64,000 nt of DNA from Acinetobacter calcoaceticus (GTDB lineage: Bacteria; Pseudomonadota; Gammaproteobacteria; Pseudomonadales; Moraxellaceae): positions 186,001 to 250,000 of the forward strand of contig NZ_SLVJ01000002.1 of the NCBI RefSeq assembly GCF_004345325.1, in the 5' to 3' direction. How positions within the stretch are numbered: position 1 is the first letter of the stretch; the number at the start of each line of letters is the position of its first letter. The notes beneath the pieces were generated by a model. It was given only the letters and a program-made list of their open reading frames with translations. It had not been told where the DNA came from and did no database searches. This document shows, in pieces, positions 55,781-64,000 of this stretch. The translations under genes and the position numbers were made by a program.

Positions 55781-56048
55781 TGCTTTAACTCTTTAGGTAT
55801 TCATTTGGTTTATATCATTTCCATTACAAGATGTTAAGTTTAAAGTGCTCATTCTAATCTGAGTGCATGTTGGGTAAAATCAACAAAACAGCTTCATAGC
55901 ATGCTTTGTATAGGGTAACGTTCGAAAAAAGGACGATAACTCATGTTGATTGTGATTTAATCAATAAAGTTTGTACTTATGCATTGTAATTTGAGGCCAA
56001 GCTTTTTATTATGGCTCGCCTGTCATCGGCGATCTGTGGAATCGAATC

Positions 56049-56693
56049 TTGAGTAATTTTCTAACTGAACATCTGATCCATCGTGATGACGCATTTATGC
56101 TTATCCATAAGCCTGCAGGTCTACTGACCGTGCCAGGAAGAACACCTGATTTACAGGATTGTTTAATTAATCGTTTACTCGATTGTGAACCACGAACTTT
56201 ATTGATTCATCGACTCGATCGAGATACCTCTGGTTTGTTGGTTTTTGCATTGAATAAAGCGGCTCAAACCCATATCTCACGTCAGTTTCAACAACGCCAA
56301 ACGGATAAAACCTACCAAGCTTTGGTTGCAGGTCAACTGCAGGGTGAAGGAACCATTGATATACCTGTGGTCTATGATCCTACGCGTCCACCTTTGCACC
56401 AAGTTGATGTCGATGCGGCAAAACCAGCATTAACCCATTGGAAAAGTTTGGAGCAACTGAGTGTAAATAGCTATCCTGTAACGCGAGTAGAGTTGACTCC
56501 AATTACAGGGCGTTCCCATCAGTTGCGTGTGCATATGCAGTATTTGGGTCATCCAATTATCGGAGACACTTTATATGCAACGCCTGAGCAACAACTATTA
56601 AGTTCTAGATTGTGTTTACATGCACAACAACTGAGTTTTGAACATCCAATGACGGCACAACGCATGGATTTTACTTGCGAAGTCCCATTTTAA
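56049..56693 (+). CDS. rluA: RluA-family pseudouridine synthase
   Basis: 214 residues. The catalytic aspartate is in HRLDRDTSGLLVF near residue 56, and ITGRSHQLRVHMQYLGHPIIGDTLY is the other family signature. There is no S4 domain. Size and sequence fit RluA, which modifies 23S rRNA U746 and tRNA U32 in E. coli; the exact target is inferred. The start is a TTG at 56049, since the first in-frame ATG would cut away conserved residues. Confidence 0.88.
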   Translation: MSNFLTEHLIHRDDAFMLIHKPAGLLTVPGRTPDLQDCLINRLLDCEPRTLLIHRLDRDTSGLLVFALNKAAQTHISRQFQQRQTDKTYQALVAGQLQGEGTIDIPVVYDPTRPPLHQVDVDAAKPALTHWKSLEQLSVNSYPVTRVELTPITGRSHQLRVHMQYLGHPIIGDTLYATPEQQLLSSRLCLHAQQLSFEHPMTAQRMDFTCEVPF

Positions 56694-56834
56694 GTTAAAA
56701 TGTTTTAAACACTCATCGATAACACTCACTATTTTGTGAGCTTTATGTCAAAATATATCGTTGTTAGACATCAACTGCAGCCCAAAACATAATCGCTTTT
56801 GGGTGTTTGCTTGATTGTCCTCATATAGATTAAG

Positions 56835-59675
56835 GTGGAAAAAAAATTGCATCAATTTGCTATCGGTCAACGTTGGTTATCGGACACGGAAACAGAACTT
56901 GGGTTAGGTGTACTTATTGACGTTGATGAGCGGTCGATCAGTATTTTATTTCCAAAAAGTGATGAAACACGGGTCTATGCACGCAATAATGCACCATTAT
57001 CGCGGATCGTGTTTAACGTCAATGATGAAATTAAAGACCAAGAAGGCAATCAATGGATTGTTGAATCATTTGATGATCAACGTGGTGTAATTCGCTATAA
57101 CGTCATGCGAACTTTGGCCAATGGTGATATTGAACACAAGGCACTGAATGAAACCCGTATTGGTGCTCAAATTCAGTTGTCTAAACCGCTAGAACGGTTA
57201 TTGGCAAGTCAAATTGACTATAAAGAGTGGTATGACCTGCGTATTGAAGCTTTGCAAATGCAAGCTGGTATGCAAACCAGCCCTCTACGCGGCATGATTG
57301 GATCACGTGTTGGTCTGATTCCGCACCAATTGTATATTGCACATGAAGTCGGTAAACGTTTCGCACCGCGTGTACTGTTGGCGGATGAAGTTGGACTGGG
57401 TAAAACCATTGAAGCAGGGCTGATTATTCATCAGCAGCTTAAAACAGGCCGTTCGGAACGTATTCTGATTTTGGTTCCAGATTCACTGCAGTATCAGTGG
57501 ATGATTGAAATGCGTCGTCGTTTCAATTTGCAATTTTCCTTATTTGATTTGACCCGTACTGCTGCAATTAAAGAGCATGATCCTGAACTCAATCCATTTT
57601 TAACTGAGCAATGTATTATCGCCAGTGTTGACCTGATGGTTGACCATGATGATTTACGTGAACAAGCAGTTGAAGCGGGCTTTGATTTGTTGGTGGTCGA
57701 TGAAGCACATCACTTGATGTGGAATGAGGAAGAGGGCGGCAATGACCGTTATGACCTGATTGAAGAGTTGGCTCAACAAACTGCTGGGGTATTGTTGCTG
57801 ACCGCTACGCCAGAGCAACTCGGCGTTGAAAGTCATTTTGCACGATTGCGTTTACTCGATCCACAACGCTTTAGTTCGCTTGAGCGGTTCTTGGATGAAG
57901 AGCAACAGTATCAACAAACAGCGCAAATCGCTGAAGTGTTAATGTCTGATTTGCCACTTGATGTTACACATATTGATGCCATCGAAACCTTATTAGATCG
58001 TCGTATTGAGGATGAGCCTGAACAACGCTTTCGCTCGATTCATGAATTGCTTGATCGACATGGTACTGGACGCATATTGTTCCGTAACACCCGTGAAGCG
58101 ATCCAAGGTTTTCCTGGTCGTGATTGCCTTCCTGCGCCATTGGCTGCACCTGAGCATTGGTCAAAGGATGGGAAGTTACGTGAGCAAATGTGGCCTGAAG
58201 AATCGCAACTTGATGGCGCATGGTTAGAACAAGATCCGCGTGTGACGTGGATGATGGAGTTCTTGCGTAAAGAGTTAAAGCATAAAAAAGTATTGCTGAT
58301 TGCCCGCAGTGGCCCAGTGGTAGAAGCACTGGAAAATGTATTGCGTTTGCATGCGGGTATTCGTACTGCCATGTTCCATGAAGGCATGAGCTTGCTAGAG
58401 CGTGACCAAGCGGCTGCCTATTTTGCTGAAGATTCTTATGGCGCACAGATCTTATTGTGTTCTGAGATTGGTTCTGAAGGCCGTAACTTCCAGTTCGCCT
58501 CAGACCTGATCTTATTTGACTTGCCAGCAAATCCAGATGTACTCGAACAGCGTATCGGACGCTTAGATCGTATTGGTCAGGAAAATCGCATCCAGATCCA
58601 TGTACCGTATTTGATCGGCACTGCACAAGAGCGCATGTTCCGTTGGTATAACGAAGCGTTAAATATTTTCTCTAATATTTCTCCAACGGCTCAAACTTTA
58701 CAAGAAAACTTTATTGTGCAGTTGAAGGATTGTTTGCTTGCAGACCTTGGTCCTCAATTTGAAACGCTGTTGGAAAATGTCAGTGTGCAACGTGAGGCAC
58801 TTGAGGTTGAGTTACAAGATGGCCGAGATCGTTTGCTAGAGTACAACTCTTGTCGTCCTATCGTGGCACAAGAAATCGTACAGGCATTGGAAAATTACGA
58901 CGATAACAGTACTTTACCAATGTTTATGAAGCGCTTTATGGCTTCGACCAATATTGATTTTGATGAGCAAAGCAACGGTACGGTGATTATCAAGCCAACG
59001 GATCAAATGCAGGTGCAAGGCTTAAGTCTCGATGAAGACGGCATGACCGTGACCTTCTATCGTGATCAAGCGCTGATTCGTGAAGATGCACAGTATTTGA
59101 CTTTGGAGCATCCATTCACCGAAAGCGTGATGGAAATGGTTCAAACGCAGTCTTTTGGTAGCACCAACGTTGCGATCTTAAAAACCAATGCCATGAAGCA
59201 AGGTTCTGTCTTGCTTGAAGTGTGGTTTAAAGTCGATGTGATTGCACCGAAGGCATTGAATCTACCTGCAAGTTTACCGACGCAGTTGATTCGTGTGCTA
59301 CTCAGTGAAAATGGTCAAGATCTATCTAAGAAGATTGATCCAGAAATCATTAAACCTTATCTGCATCATTTGGATGGAAACAGTTGCCGTCAGGTGGTCA
59401 AAGCACGTCGTGATGTGGTTGAACAGCGTTATGCGCAAGCTTTAGAGATTGCAAAAACAGCATTACCTGAATTGCAACAGCAAGCCAAATCAATCTACAG
59501 CTCGAAATGGCAGTATGAGATTGACCGTTTGACCTATCTTAAACAGTTCAATCCAAGTATTCGTGCCGATGAAATTCAGCGTCTAGAAAAGTTCCAAAAA
59601 GAAGGCGTTGAGTTACTTGATGGTTTGGCTGTAACGCCAGAAGCAATTCGTTTAATCGTCGTGGTCAAGCCTTAA
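56835..59675 (+). CDS. rapA: RNA polymerase-associated ATPase RapA (SWI2/SNF2 family)
   Basis: A 946-residue Swi2/Snf2 ATPase that helps recycle RNA polymerase. The N-terminal Tudor-like domains (GQRWLSDTETELGLGVLIDVDERSISILFP) are followed by the helicase core with VLLADEVGLGKTIEAGLI (Walker A), DEAHH (motif II), TATPEQLGVESHFARLRLLDP and the second lobe with RIGRLDRIGQENRIQIHVPY. A long C-terminal domain completes the usual RapA layout. The start is GTG 56835 or TTG 56847; AAGGTGG fits the latter as ribosome site. Confidence 0.95.
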   Translation: MEKKLHQFAIGQRWLSDTETELGLGVLIDVDERSISILFPKSDETRVYARNNAPLSRIVFNVNDEIKDQEGNQWIVESFDDQRGVIRYNVMRTLANGDIEHKALNETRIGAQIQLSKPLERLLASQIDYKEWYDLRIEALQMQAGMQTSPLRGMIGSRVGLIPHQLYIAHEVGKRFAPRVLLADEVGLGKTIEAGLIIHQQLKTGRSERILILVPDSLQYQWMIEMRRRFNLQFSLFDLTRTAAIKEHDPELNPFLTEQCIIASVDLMVDHDDLREQAVEAGFDLLVVDEAHHLMWNEEEGGNDRYDLIEELAQQTAGVLLLTATPEQLGVESHFARLRLLDPQRFSSLERFLDEEQQYQQTAQIAEVLMSDLPLDVTHIDAIETLLDRRIEDEPEQRFRSIHELLDRHGTGRILFRNTREAIQGFPGRDCLPAPLAAPEHWSKDGKLREQMWPEESQLDGAWLEQDPRVTWMMEFLRKELKHKKVLLIARSGPVVEALENVLRLHAGIRTAMFHEGMSLLERDQAAAYFAEDSYGAQILLCSEIGSEGRNFQFASDLILFDLPANPDVLEQRIGRLDRIGQENRIQIHVPYLIGTAQERMFRWYNEALNIFSNISPTAQTLQENFIVQLKDCLLADLGPQFETLLENVSVQREALEVELQDGRDRLLEYNSCRPIVAQEIVQALENYDDNSTLPMFMKRFMASTNIDFDEQSNGTVIIKPTDQMQVQGLSLDEDGMTVTFYRDQALIREDAQYLTLEHPFTESVMEMVQTQSFGSTNVAILKTNAMKQGSVLLEVWFKVDVIAPKALNLPASLPTQLIRVLLSENGQDLSKKIDPEIIKPYLHHLDGNSCRQVVKARRDVVEQRYAQALEIAKTALPELQQQAKSIYSSKWQYEIDRLTYLKQFNPSIRADEIQRLEKFQKEGVELLDGLAVTPEAIRLIVVVKP

Positions 59676-59726
59676 TGGATAAGGGGGTAACATTTCAATG
59701 TTAACCCTGCCACGCTAAGCCATAAA

Positions 59727-59752
59727 AAAAGCACCAATAGGTGCTTTTTTTA
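59727..59752. terminator. Terminator between rapA and the AI-2E-family gene
   Basis: AAAAGCACC (59727-59735) pairs with GGTGCTTTT (59740-59748), with A and T runs on both sides. Confidence 0.88.
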
Positions 59753-59800
59753 TAACATCTGCACCTCTATAACGTTAAGGTCTGCAGCGAGAAAAGTGGT

Positions 59801-60817
59801 CTAGATCAATTCTGCTTCTTTAAGTTCGAGTTTGAGATAAGCATAGAAAATCGGAGCAACGATCAAGCCGCCTAAACCAAAAATGGATTCACAGGCCAAC
59901 ATTGCCAACAACACTTCCCAAGATTTGGCGCGTATCTTGGTTCCAATAATCTGAGCATTAATAAAGTACTCAAGTTTATGAATCAAGATCAGATAGGACA
60001 ATGAAGTCACAGCAACGGCCATGGAAATGGTCATGCCTGCAAGTGTGATCAAGGTATTGGATACCAGATTACCCACGATCGGGATTAAGCCGAATAAAAA
60101 GGTCAATATGGTTAAGGTTTTGGCAAAGGGAAGATGAACATCAAAAAGCGGTAATATAGCGTGGGCAAACACCATAAAAAGTAAGGTGTTAATACTGGAT
60201 ATTTTGATCTGTGCAAATACGACGTTTTTAAATGAAGTCGATAAGTTGTTGATACGTTGCATAATTGCACGTAGAAACACGGGGCGATGTGCTGTGGGAT
60301 TGAGTTGGCTGAGGGATACCAAGATCGCCACGATCATACCTATAATCATGGTGGCAAAGTTGTGTAATAGATCAGTACCGGTATGTTTAAGCGTGGAGAC
60401 ATTATCCTTCAGCAACATAAAGATATGATCTTTGATCTCAGTCAAACTATAGGGAATGAAACTCGGAATATACTGCACAATTTCAAGCTGTAAGCGTTGT
60501 AACGCAAGATCAACGCGGTGACTCATCAATGCACCACGAGCACCTTGTAGATCATAAAGCACAAAGCTGACCAAGCTACTAATCGCTACGCCGAGAAAAG
60601 TCACCACGATAATGCTTAATACTATACTGATTGATAAGCGGGCACGTTGCCCACCAATGTATTTTTCTAAGTAATTACCCAAACTATTGATGATCTCGTA
60701 AGTCACAAAACCCGCAAAAAAACAGGCCAATAGTCGTAGAGGAATCAAGGTGACCAAAAAAAGCAGCATTAGAATATAGCTGGCAATGATGCTTTGACGA
60801 TCATTTAAAATTTTCAT
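59801..60817 (-). CDS. AI-2E (UPF0118/PerM) family membrane protein
   Basis: 338 residues from ATG 60817; a TTG at 60832 is less likely because GGGATC is spaced for the ATG. About eight hydrophobic segments, with a soluble stretch between residues about 90 and 150, match the AI-2E/PerM family. LTILTFLFGLIPIVGNLVSNTLI and the end with GLGGLIVAPIFYAYLKLEL are characteristic. Members include the AI-2 exporter TqsA and Na+/H+ antiporters. The substrate cannot be told here. Confidence 0.85.
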   Translation of the reverse strand: MKILNDRQSIIASYILMLLFLVTLIPLRLLACFFAGFVTYEIINSLGNYLEKYIGGQRARLSISIVLSIIVVTFLGVAISSLVSFVLYDLQGARGALMSHRVDLALQRLQLEIVQYIPSFIPYSLTEIKDHIFMLLKDNVSTLKHTGTDLLHNFATMIIGMIVAILVSLSQLNPTAHRPVFLRAIMQRINNLSTSFKNVVFAQIKISSINTLLFMVFAHAILPLFDVHLPFAKTLTILTFLFGLIPIVGNLVSNTLITLAGMTISMAVAVTSLSYLILIHKLEYFINAQIIGTKIRAKSWEVLLAMLACESIFGLGGLIVAPIFYAYLKLELKEAELI

Positions 60818-60865
60818 GTGTAATGATCCCAAATCGCATTAAAGTAATAAGTCATTCAGATTGAA

Positions 60866-61558
60866 TTAGATGATGGATTCATTGAGGTGTCTGGCACCTT
60901 CTAAAATCATTCGAATCATAATCATGGTTTGTTCAGCAACGGGTTTACGGGTATCTTTTGGCATATCAATGACTTTAGCCCCCATATTAAATACCAACTG
61001 AGTGATGGCTTTGGCCACTAAGTCTGGATGCTTTAGGTTACTTTGATTGAGTTGCTCAAGTCGTATCAGGTCATCACGTAATTCTTGTTCGAAGTAATTG
61101 AGTTGGCGATCAACCGCTTGTTTATATGAAATAGAGCCTGTATAGCCTTCTCGAAGTAACAGGCTGAGATTACCTTCGTCTGCATCGAGTTGTTCGATAA
61201 ACACTTCAACGGAGCTGCGGATAATACTATTTTGTTTAATGGCTTGAATGCGTGCTTGTTGCAAAATACGGCGTAAAACGATACCTGAGCGGTCAATTAA
61301 CTCGATAGCGAGTTCATCGATATCTTTAAAATGGCGATAGAAACTATTCGGTGCAATACCTGCTTCGCGTGCAACTTCTCTTAAACTTAAAGATGCGATA
61401 CTTTTTTGAGGACCAATTAAATTTAAAGCCGCCTGAAATAACTCGTCTTTGGTAATGGTGGCTTTACGTCCCACCGTGCGTATTGGTGTCTGATCTTCTG
61501 GGAAATTTAATTTAAGATCAGTGACTTCAATTTGATCACGAACAGGTTTTGGATTCAT
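60866..61558 (-). CDS. FabR/DesT-like TetR-family repressor of fatty-acid desaturation
   Basis: 230 residues. The TetR DNA-binding domain covers about residues 30-85 (ITKDELFQAALNLIG, SLSLREVAREAGIAPNSFYRHFKDIDELAIELIDRSG), very close to E. coli FabR and Pseudomonas DesT. These sense the unsaturated to saturated acyl-CoA/ACP ratio and repress desaturase or fabA/fabB genes. The gene diverges from the reductase-desaturase genes, as desT does from desCB in Pseudomonas, which makes that operon the obvious target. Confidence 0.88.
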   Translation of the reverse strand: MNPKPVRDQIEVTDLKLNFPEDQTPIRTVGRKATITKDELFQAALNLIGPQKSIASLSLREVAREAGIAPNSFYRHFKDIDELAIELIDRSGIVLRRILQQARIQAIKQNSIIRSSVEVFIEQLDADEGNLSLLLREGYTGSISYKQAVDRQLNYFEQELRDDLIRLEQLNQSNLKHPDLVAKAITQLVFNMGAKVIDMPKDTRKPVAEQTMIMIRMILEGARHLNESII

Positions 61559-61606
61559 AGGATTCGCGAACGTAATATGGATACAGCATTATAGCCTTTG
61601 CAATTA

Positions 61607-61668
61607 CACATGTGAAATGAATAGATACAATACGCGCGTATATACAAATATATATACATATGTATAAT
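61607..61668. promoter_or_regulatory. Divergent promoter/operator region of the desaturase operon
   Basis: Three short palindromes lie between the divergent genes: CACATGTG (61607-61614), ATACGCGCGTAT (61630-61641) and TATACATATGTATA (61653-61666). A perfect TATAAT (61663-61668) for the plus-strand operon overlaps the last one. One or more could be the binding site of the adjacent FabR/DesT-like repressor. This is inference. Confidence 0.5.
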
Positions 61669-61698
61669 AATTAAAAATCAAGCCAAGGTCATTCAATC

Positions 61699-62940
61699 AT
61701 GCCTGCTACAGAAAATATGACACGTCCACAACAACGCATTTTAAACAGTCTAATTGATCCGGTCGCAACCAATTTCTGGTTACAAAAAATCAATCCAATT
61801 TGGTCTTATAACCAAGCTTTAGGCAAGATTGTTGCCAAAAAAAATACCGCAGCCGATATGGTGAGCCTCACCATTCGAACCAACCGCCTGTTTAGTGTGG
61901 GCAGTGCTGGTCAACATCATCCCGTTATCGTTGAGATCAAAGGGCGTCGCTATGAACGTACCTATAGTTTGACCCAAATCAGCCCTAAAGAAGTGATGTT
62001 GACGGTTAAAAAAGTTCAGCAGGGTGTGGTCAGTACTTGGTTGGTAGATCAAGCTAAAGTGGGTGATGTAATTGAATTTGCACAACCTTATGGGGATATG
62101 TGTTTAAGTGAAACACCACAAAATCTGGTGCTCTTAGCTGCTGGAAGTGGTATTACGCCGATGTATAGCTTGATTGAAGCTTGGGCACAGAAAAATAGTT
62201 TTGCGCTACAAGACCAACAACAAAATCAGCAACAAGTCCAACAACAAGACCATCAGCAAAATCAGCAACAAGACCATCAGCAACAAAATCAACAACAAGC
62301 GCAACAACAAGAGCAACAGCGTCAGCAACAACGCAAACCCAGCCTAGAGCAAACTCAAGCAACTCCTCCTCAAACCGTAGCATCACAACTGCAATTGTTG
62401 TATTGGGTGAAGCGACCTGAGGACAGTGCATTTGTGCAACGTTTTGAGCAATTGAGTAAGACGTATAACAATTTCAAATTTAAAGTTTTTTACACCCAAG
62501 CGGATCAGGCGGATGAGCGCTTAAACAGCAGCCATCTTGAGTTGATCGAGCAGCCACTAAGCAGTCATGTATATGTCTGTGGTCCATCAGGTTTTGTCGC
62601 TGCTGCACAGTTACTTTTTGTGGCCAATCCTGATTTAAAAACTGAGGCTTTTAGCCTGAGTCCAATGTCAAATTTAGCAACCGGCTTTGTCAATGTCACT
62701 TTAACCAAATCAAATAAAACCGTCACCATACCGCGAGGTCAATCGATCCTAGTAGGCTTGGAACAGCAGAATATACGTCCGACTCATGGTTGCCGGATGG
62801 GGATCTGTAATAAATGTGCCTGTGAAAAAGCACAAGGTGCCAGCAAAAATCTGGTCAATGGCAGTGAAAATACTGAACCTGGACATTTACTTAAGCTGTG
62901 TGTCAATTCCGCCCAATCCGACCTCGTTATTGATCTTTAA
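61699..62940 (+). CDS. Ferredoxin/flavin oxidoreductase for the fatty-acid desaturase (DesC-like) with polyQ insert
   Basis: 413 residues. An N-terminal flavodoxin-reductase-type FAD domain (RTYSLTQISPKEVMLTVKKV) and an NAD(P)-binding start (VLLAAGSGITPMYSLIEA) are interrupted by a glutamine-rich tract (residues about 171-212). The rest of the NAD domain (LYWVKRPEDSAFV, HVYVCGPSGFVAAA) follows. A C-terminal plant-type 2Fe-2S domain has CRMGICNKCACEKA and the fourth cysteine in KLCVNSAQ. It should pass electrons from NAD(P)H to the desaturase encoded 12 bases downstream, as DesC does for DesB. Confidence 0.88.
   Translation: MPATENMTRPQQRILNSLIDPVATNFWLQKINPIWSYNQALGKIVAKKNTAADMVSLTIRTNRLFSVGSAGQHHPVIVEIKGRRYERTYSLTQISPKEVMLTVKKVQQGVVSTWLVDQAKVGDVIEFAQPYGDMCLSETPQNLVLLAAGSGITPMYSLIEAWAQKNSFALQDQQQNQQQVQQQDHQQNQQQDHQQQNQQQAQQQEQQRQQQRKPSLEQTQATPPQTVASQLQLLYWVKRPEDSAFVQRFEQLSKTYNNFKFKVFYTQADQADERLNSSHLELIEQPLSSHVYVCGPSGFVAAAQLLFVANPDLKTEAFSLSPMSNLATGFVNVTLTKSNKTVTIPRGQSILVGLEQQNIRPTHGCRMGICNKCACEKAQGASKNLVNGSENTEPGHLLKLCVNSAQSDLVIDL
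62209..62334 (+). repeat. CAA/CAG-rich in-frame repeat encoding a polyglutamine-rich tract
   Basis: About 126 bases dominated by CAA and CAG codons, with recurring CAAGACCATCAGCAA-type and AATCAGCAACAA-type units. They code for about 29 glutamines in 42 residues, interspersed with D, H, N, E and R. Repeat units are multiples of three bases, so length changes would keep the frame. Confidence 0.9.
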
Positions 62941-62952
62941 GTGAGCCAAATT

Positions 62953-64000
62953 ATGAATATGCCTGTGAAATTCCCATTTTATAAAAATCCTAAAAATCGT
63001 GAACTCAGTAATGCAGAGTTGGATGCACTCGCTGTGGAGTTGGATGCGATTAAACAAGAAGTATTAGATGATATTGGCGAGAAAGATGCGACCTATATCA
63101 AACGAGTGTATGCCGCGATCCGTTATAGCAGTGTGGTTGGACGTGCCTGTTTATTTGCAGGTTGGTTCCCACCAGCGTGGGTGTTGGGGACAGGGTTGTT
63201 GGGCTTTGCCAAAATCATGGAAAACATGGAGCTAGGGCACAATGTCATGCATGGTCAGTACGACTGGATGAATGACCCTCGTTTCAATGGGCAAGATTAT
63301 GAATGGGATACCGTCGGAACTTCGGATAACTGGCGTGAAACCCATAACTTTAAGCACCATACCTATACCAACATTAAAGGTATGGATGATGATATCGGTT
63401 ATGGACTGGTGCGATTATTTCCAGAACAACGTTGGAAATATGGTTTCTTATTTCAGCCGATTTATAGTATTCCATTTTGCTTGTTGTTCCAGTGGGGGGT
63501 TGCGATTCAAAATCTTGAAATTGGAAAACTGTTAATCGGTAAGAAAACCACCAAACAGTTATATGAAGATTGGAAACCGGTGCAAAGCAAAGCAGCCAAA
63601 CAGATGTTGAAGGATTATGTTTTCTTCCCATTGATTGCGGGTCCAGCTGCATTACCGGTTTTAACGGGTAATTTGGTTGCCAATGGTATGCGTAATGTCT
63701 GGACCTTTAGCATTATCTTCTGTGGTCATTTTACCAAAGATGTTGAAGTATTCCCGAAAACGGTACTCAAGGATGAAAGTCGCGGACATTGGTATATGCG
63801 CCAGATCCGTGGCTCATCTAATTTGAGTGGTTCTGAAGCTTTTCATATTTTAACGGGGCATTTAAGTCATCAGATTGAACATCATTTGTTCCCTGATATT
63901 CCAGCGCGTCGTTATCGTAAAATGGCACCAAAAGTTGAAGCGATTTGTGAGAAATATGGCTTGAATTACAATAATGCAAGTTTGTTTAAACAATATGGTC
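62953..64000 (+). CDS. Membrane fatty-acid (acyl-CoA) desaturase, truncated by the window edge
   Basis: At least 349 residues from ATG 62953, open at 64000. The three histidine boxes of membrane di-iron desaturases are present: HNVMH near residue 97, HNFKHH near residue 135 and HQIEHH near residue 310. Hydrophobic segments flank them. With the upstream reductase it forms an operon like Pseudomonas desCB, whose DesB is a delta-9 acyl-CoA desaturase. Introduction of double bonds for membrane fluidity is the inferred role. The C-terminus is not visible. Confidence 0.9.
   Translation, partial: MNMPVKFPFYKNPKNRELSNAELDALAVELDAIKQEVLDDIGEKDATYIKRVYAAIRYSSVVGRACLFAGWFPPAWVLGTGLLGFAKIMENMELGHNVMHGQYDWMNDPRFNGQDYEWDTVGTSDNWRETHNFKHHTYTNIKGMDDDIGYGLVRLFPEQRWKYGFLFQPIYSIPFCLLFQWGVAIQNLEIGKLLIGKKTTKQLYEDWKPVQSKAAKQMLKDYVFFPLIAGPAALPVLTGNLVANGMRNVWTFSIIFCGHFTKDVEVFPKTVLKDESRGHWYMRQIRGSSNLSGSEAFHILTGHLSHQIEHHLFPDIPARRYRKMAPKVEAICEKYGLNYNNASLFKQYG

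Noticed and set aside
62209..62334. Considered the polyQ stretch as an assembly artefact or frameshift
   Set aside because: The reading frame is intact on both sides, units are multiples of three and the enzyme domains resume at the expected place. A length error still cannot be excluded without reads.

Overview
The window looks like chromosomal DNA of an Acinetobacter species. The strongest sign is a rubA-rubB-estB-oxyR block (10928-14327, minus strand), the arrangement described for the alkane-degradation rubredoxin operon of Acinetobacter sp. ADP1. The long (533-residue) isocitrate lyase, a Wzi-type capsule assembly protein and a FabR/DesT regulator next to a reductase-desaturase pair fit this. 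The base composition is moderately AT-rich. I saw no insertion sequence, prophage, CRISPR array, rRNA or obvious genomic island. Most genes are ordinary core genes.

Layout. 1-5.2 kb: the eroded tail of an amino-acid permease, a PaiB-type flavin-binding protein, tRNA-Glu, rnt-pyrC, an AraC-family regulator split by an 8-bp tandem repeat, a 730-bp AT-rich gap and tRNA-Arg(CCT). 5.2-10.8 kb: two AroP-like permeases in tandem, a PrpF-family isomerase and ispA. 10.9-15.4 kb: oxyR, estB, rubB and rubA, then a secreted protein of unknown function. 15.5-21.8 kb: lysS, a Wzi-like outer-membrane protein and cysDN for sulfate activation. 21.8-31 kb: a thioredoxin-like protein, a nitrilase-superfamily amidase followed by an APC permease, two MDR-type oxidoreductases, an unknown protein, a CitMHS carrier and a CNNM/CorC-type membrane protein. 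31-37.9 kb: a LysR regulator divergent from aceA, an NlpE-like lipoprotein, an alternative ribosomal protein L36 gene behind a Zur-box-like dyad, and a yqiJ-yqiK flotillin pair.

38-49.3 kb: a candidate 51-residue membrane protein, trpS, a YpfJ-type metalloprotease, a CPA1 antiporter, an alkyltransferase-like (ATL) protein, a universal stress protein, a hexapeptide acetyltransferase, greA and carAB. carA is preceded by a nested hairpin with a T-run placed like an attenuator. 49.5-59.7 kb: a helical unknown protein, a DOMON-like protein, yhbY divergent from rlmE-ftsH, folP, a lipoprotein, an RluA-type pseudouridine synthase and rapA. 59.8-64 kb: an AI-2E family membrane protein and a FabR/DesT-like TetR regulator, divergent from a ferredoxin-type reductase with a polyglutamine-rich insert and a fatty-acid desaturase cut by the window edge.

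Functional links. RubA and RubB form an electron chain to a rubredoxin-dependent oxygenase, with OxyR and an esterase in the same block. The reductase should feed electrons to the adjacent desaturase under control of the divergent TetR protein. CarAB and PyrC both serve pyrimidine synthesis, and CysDN starts sulfate assimilation. I found no clearly new multi-gene system. The best leads are the possible phase-variable AraC gene (4121-4144), the Zur-like site before rpmJ2 (35225-35243), the carA leader (49311-49381), the polyQ insert (62209-62334) and the small gene overlapping a terminator-like hairpin (38056-38211).
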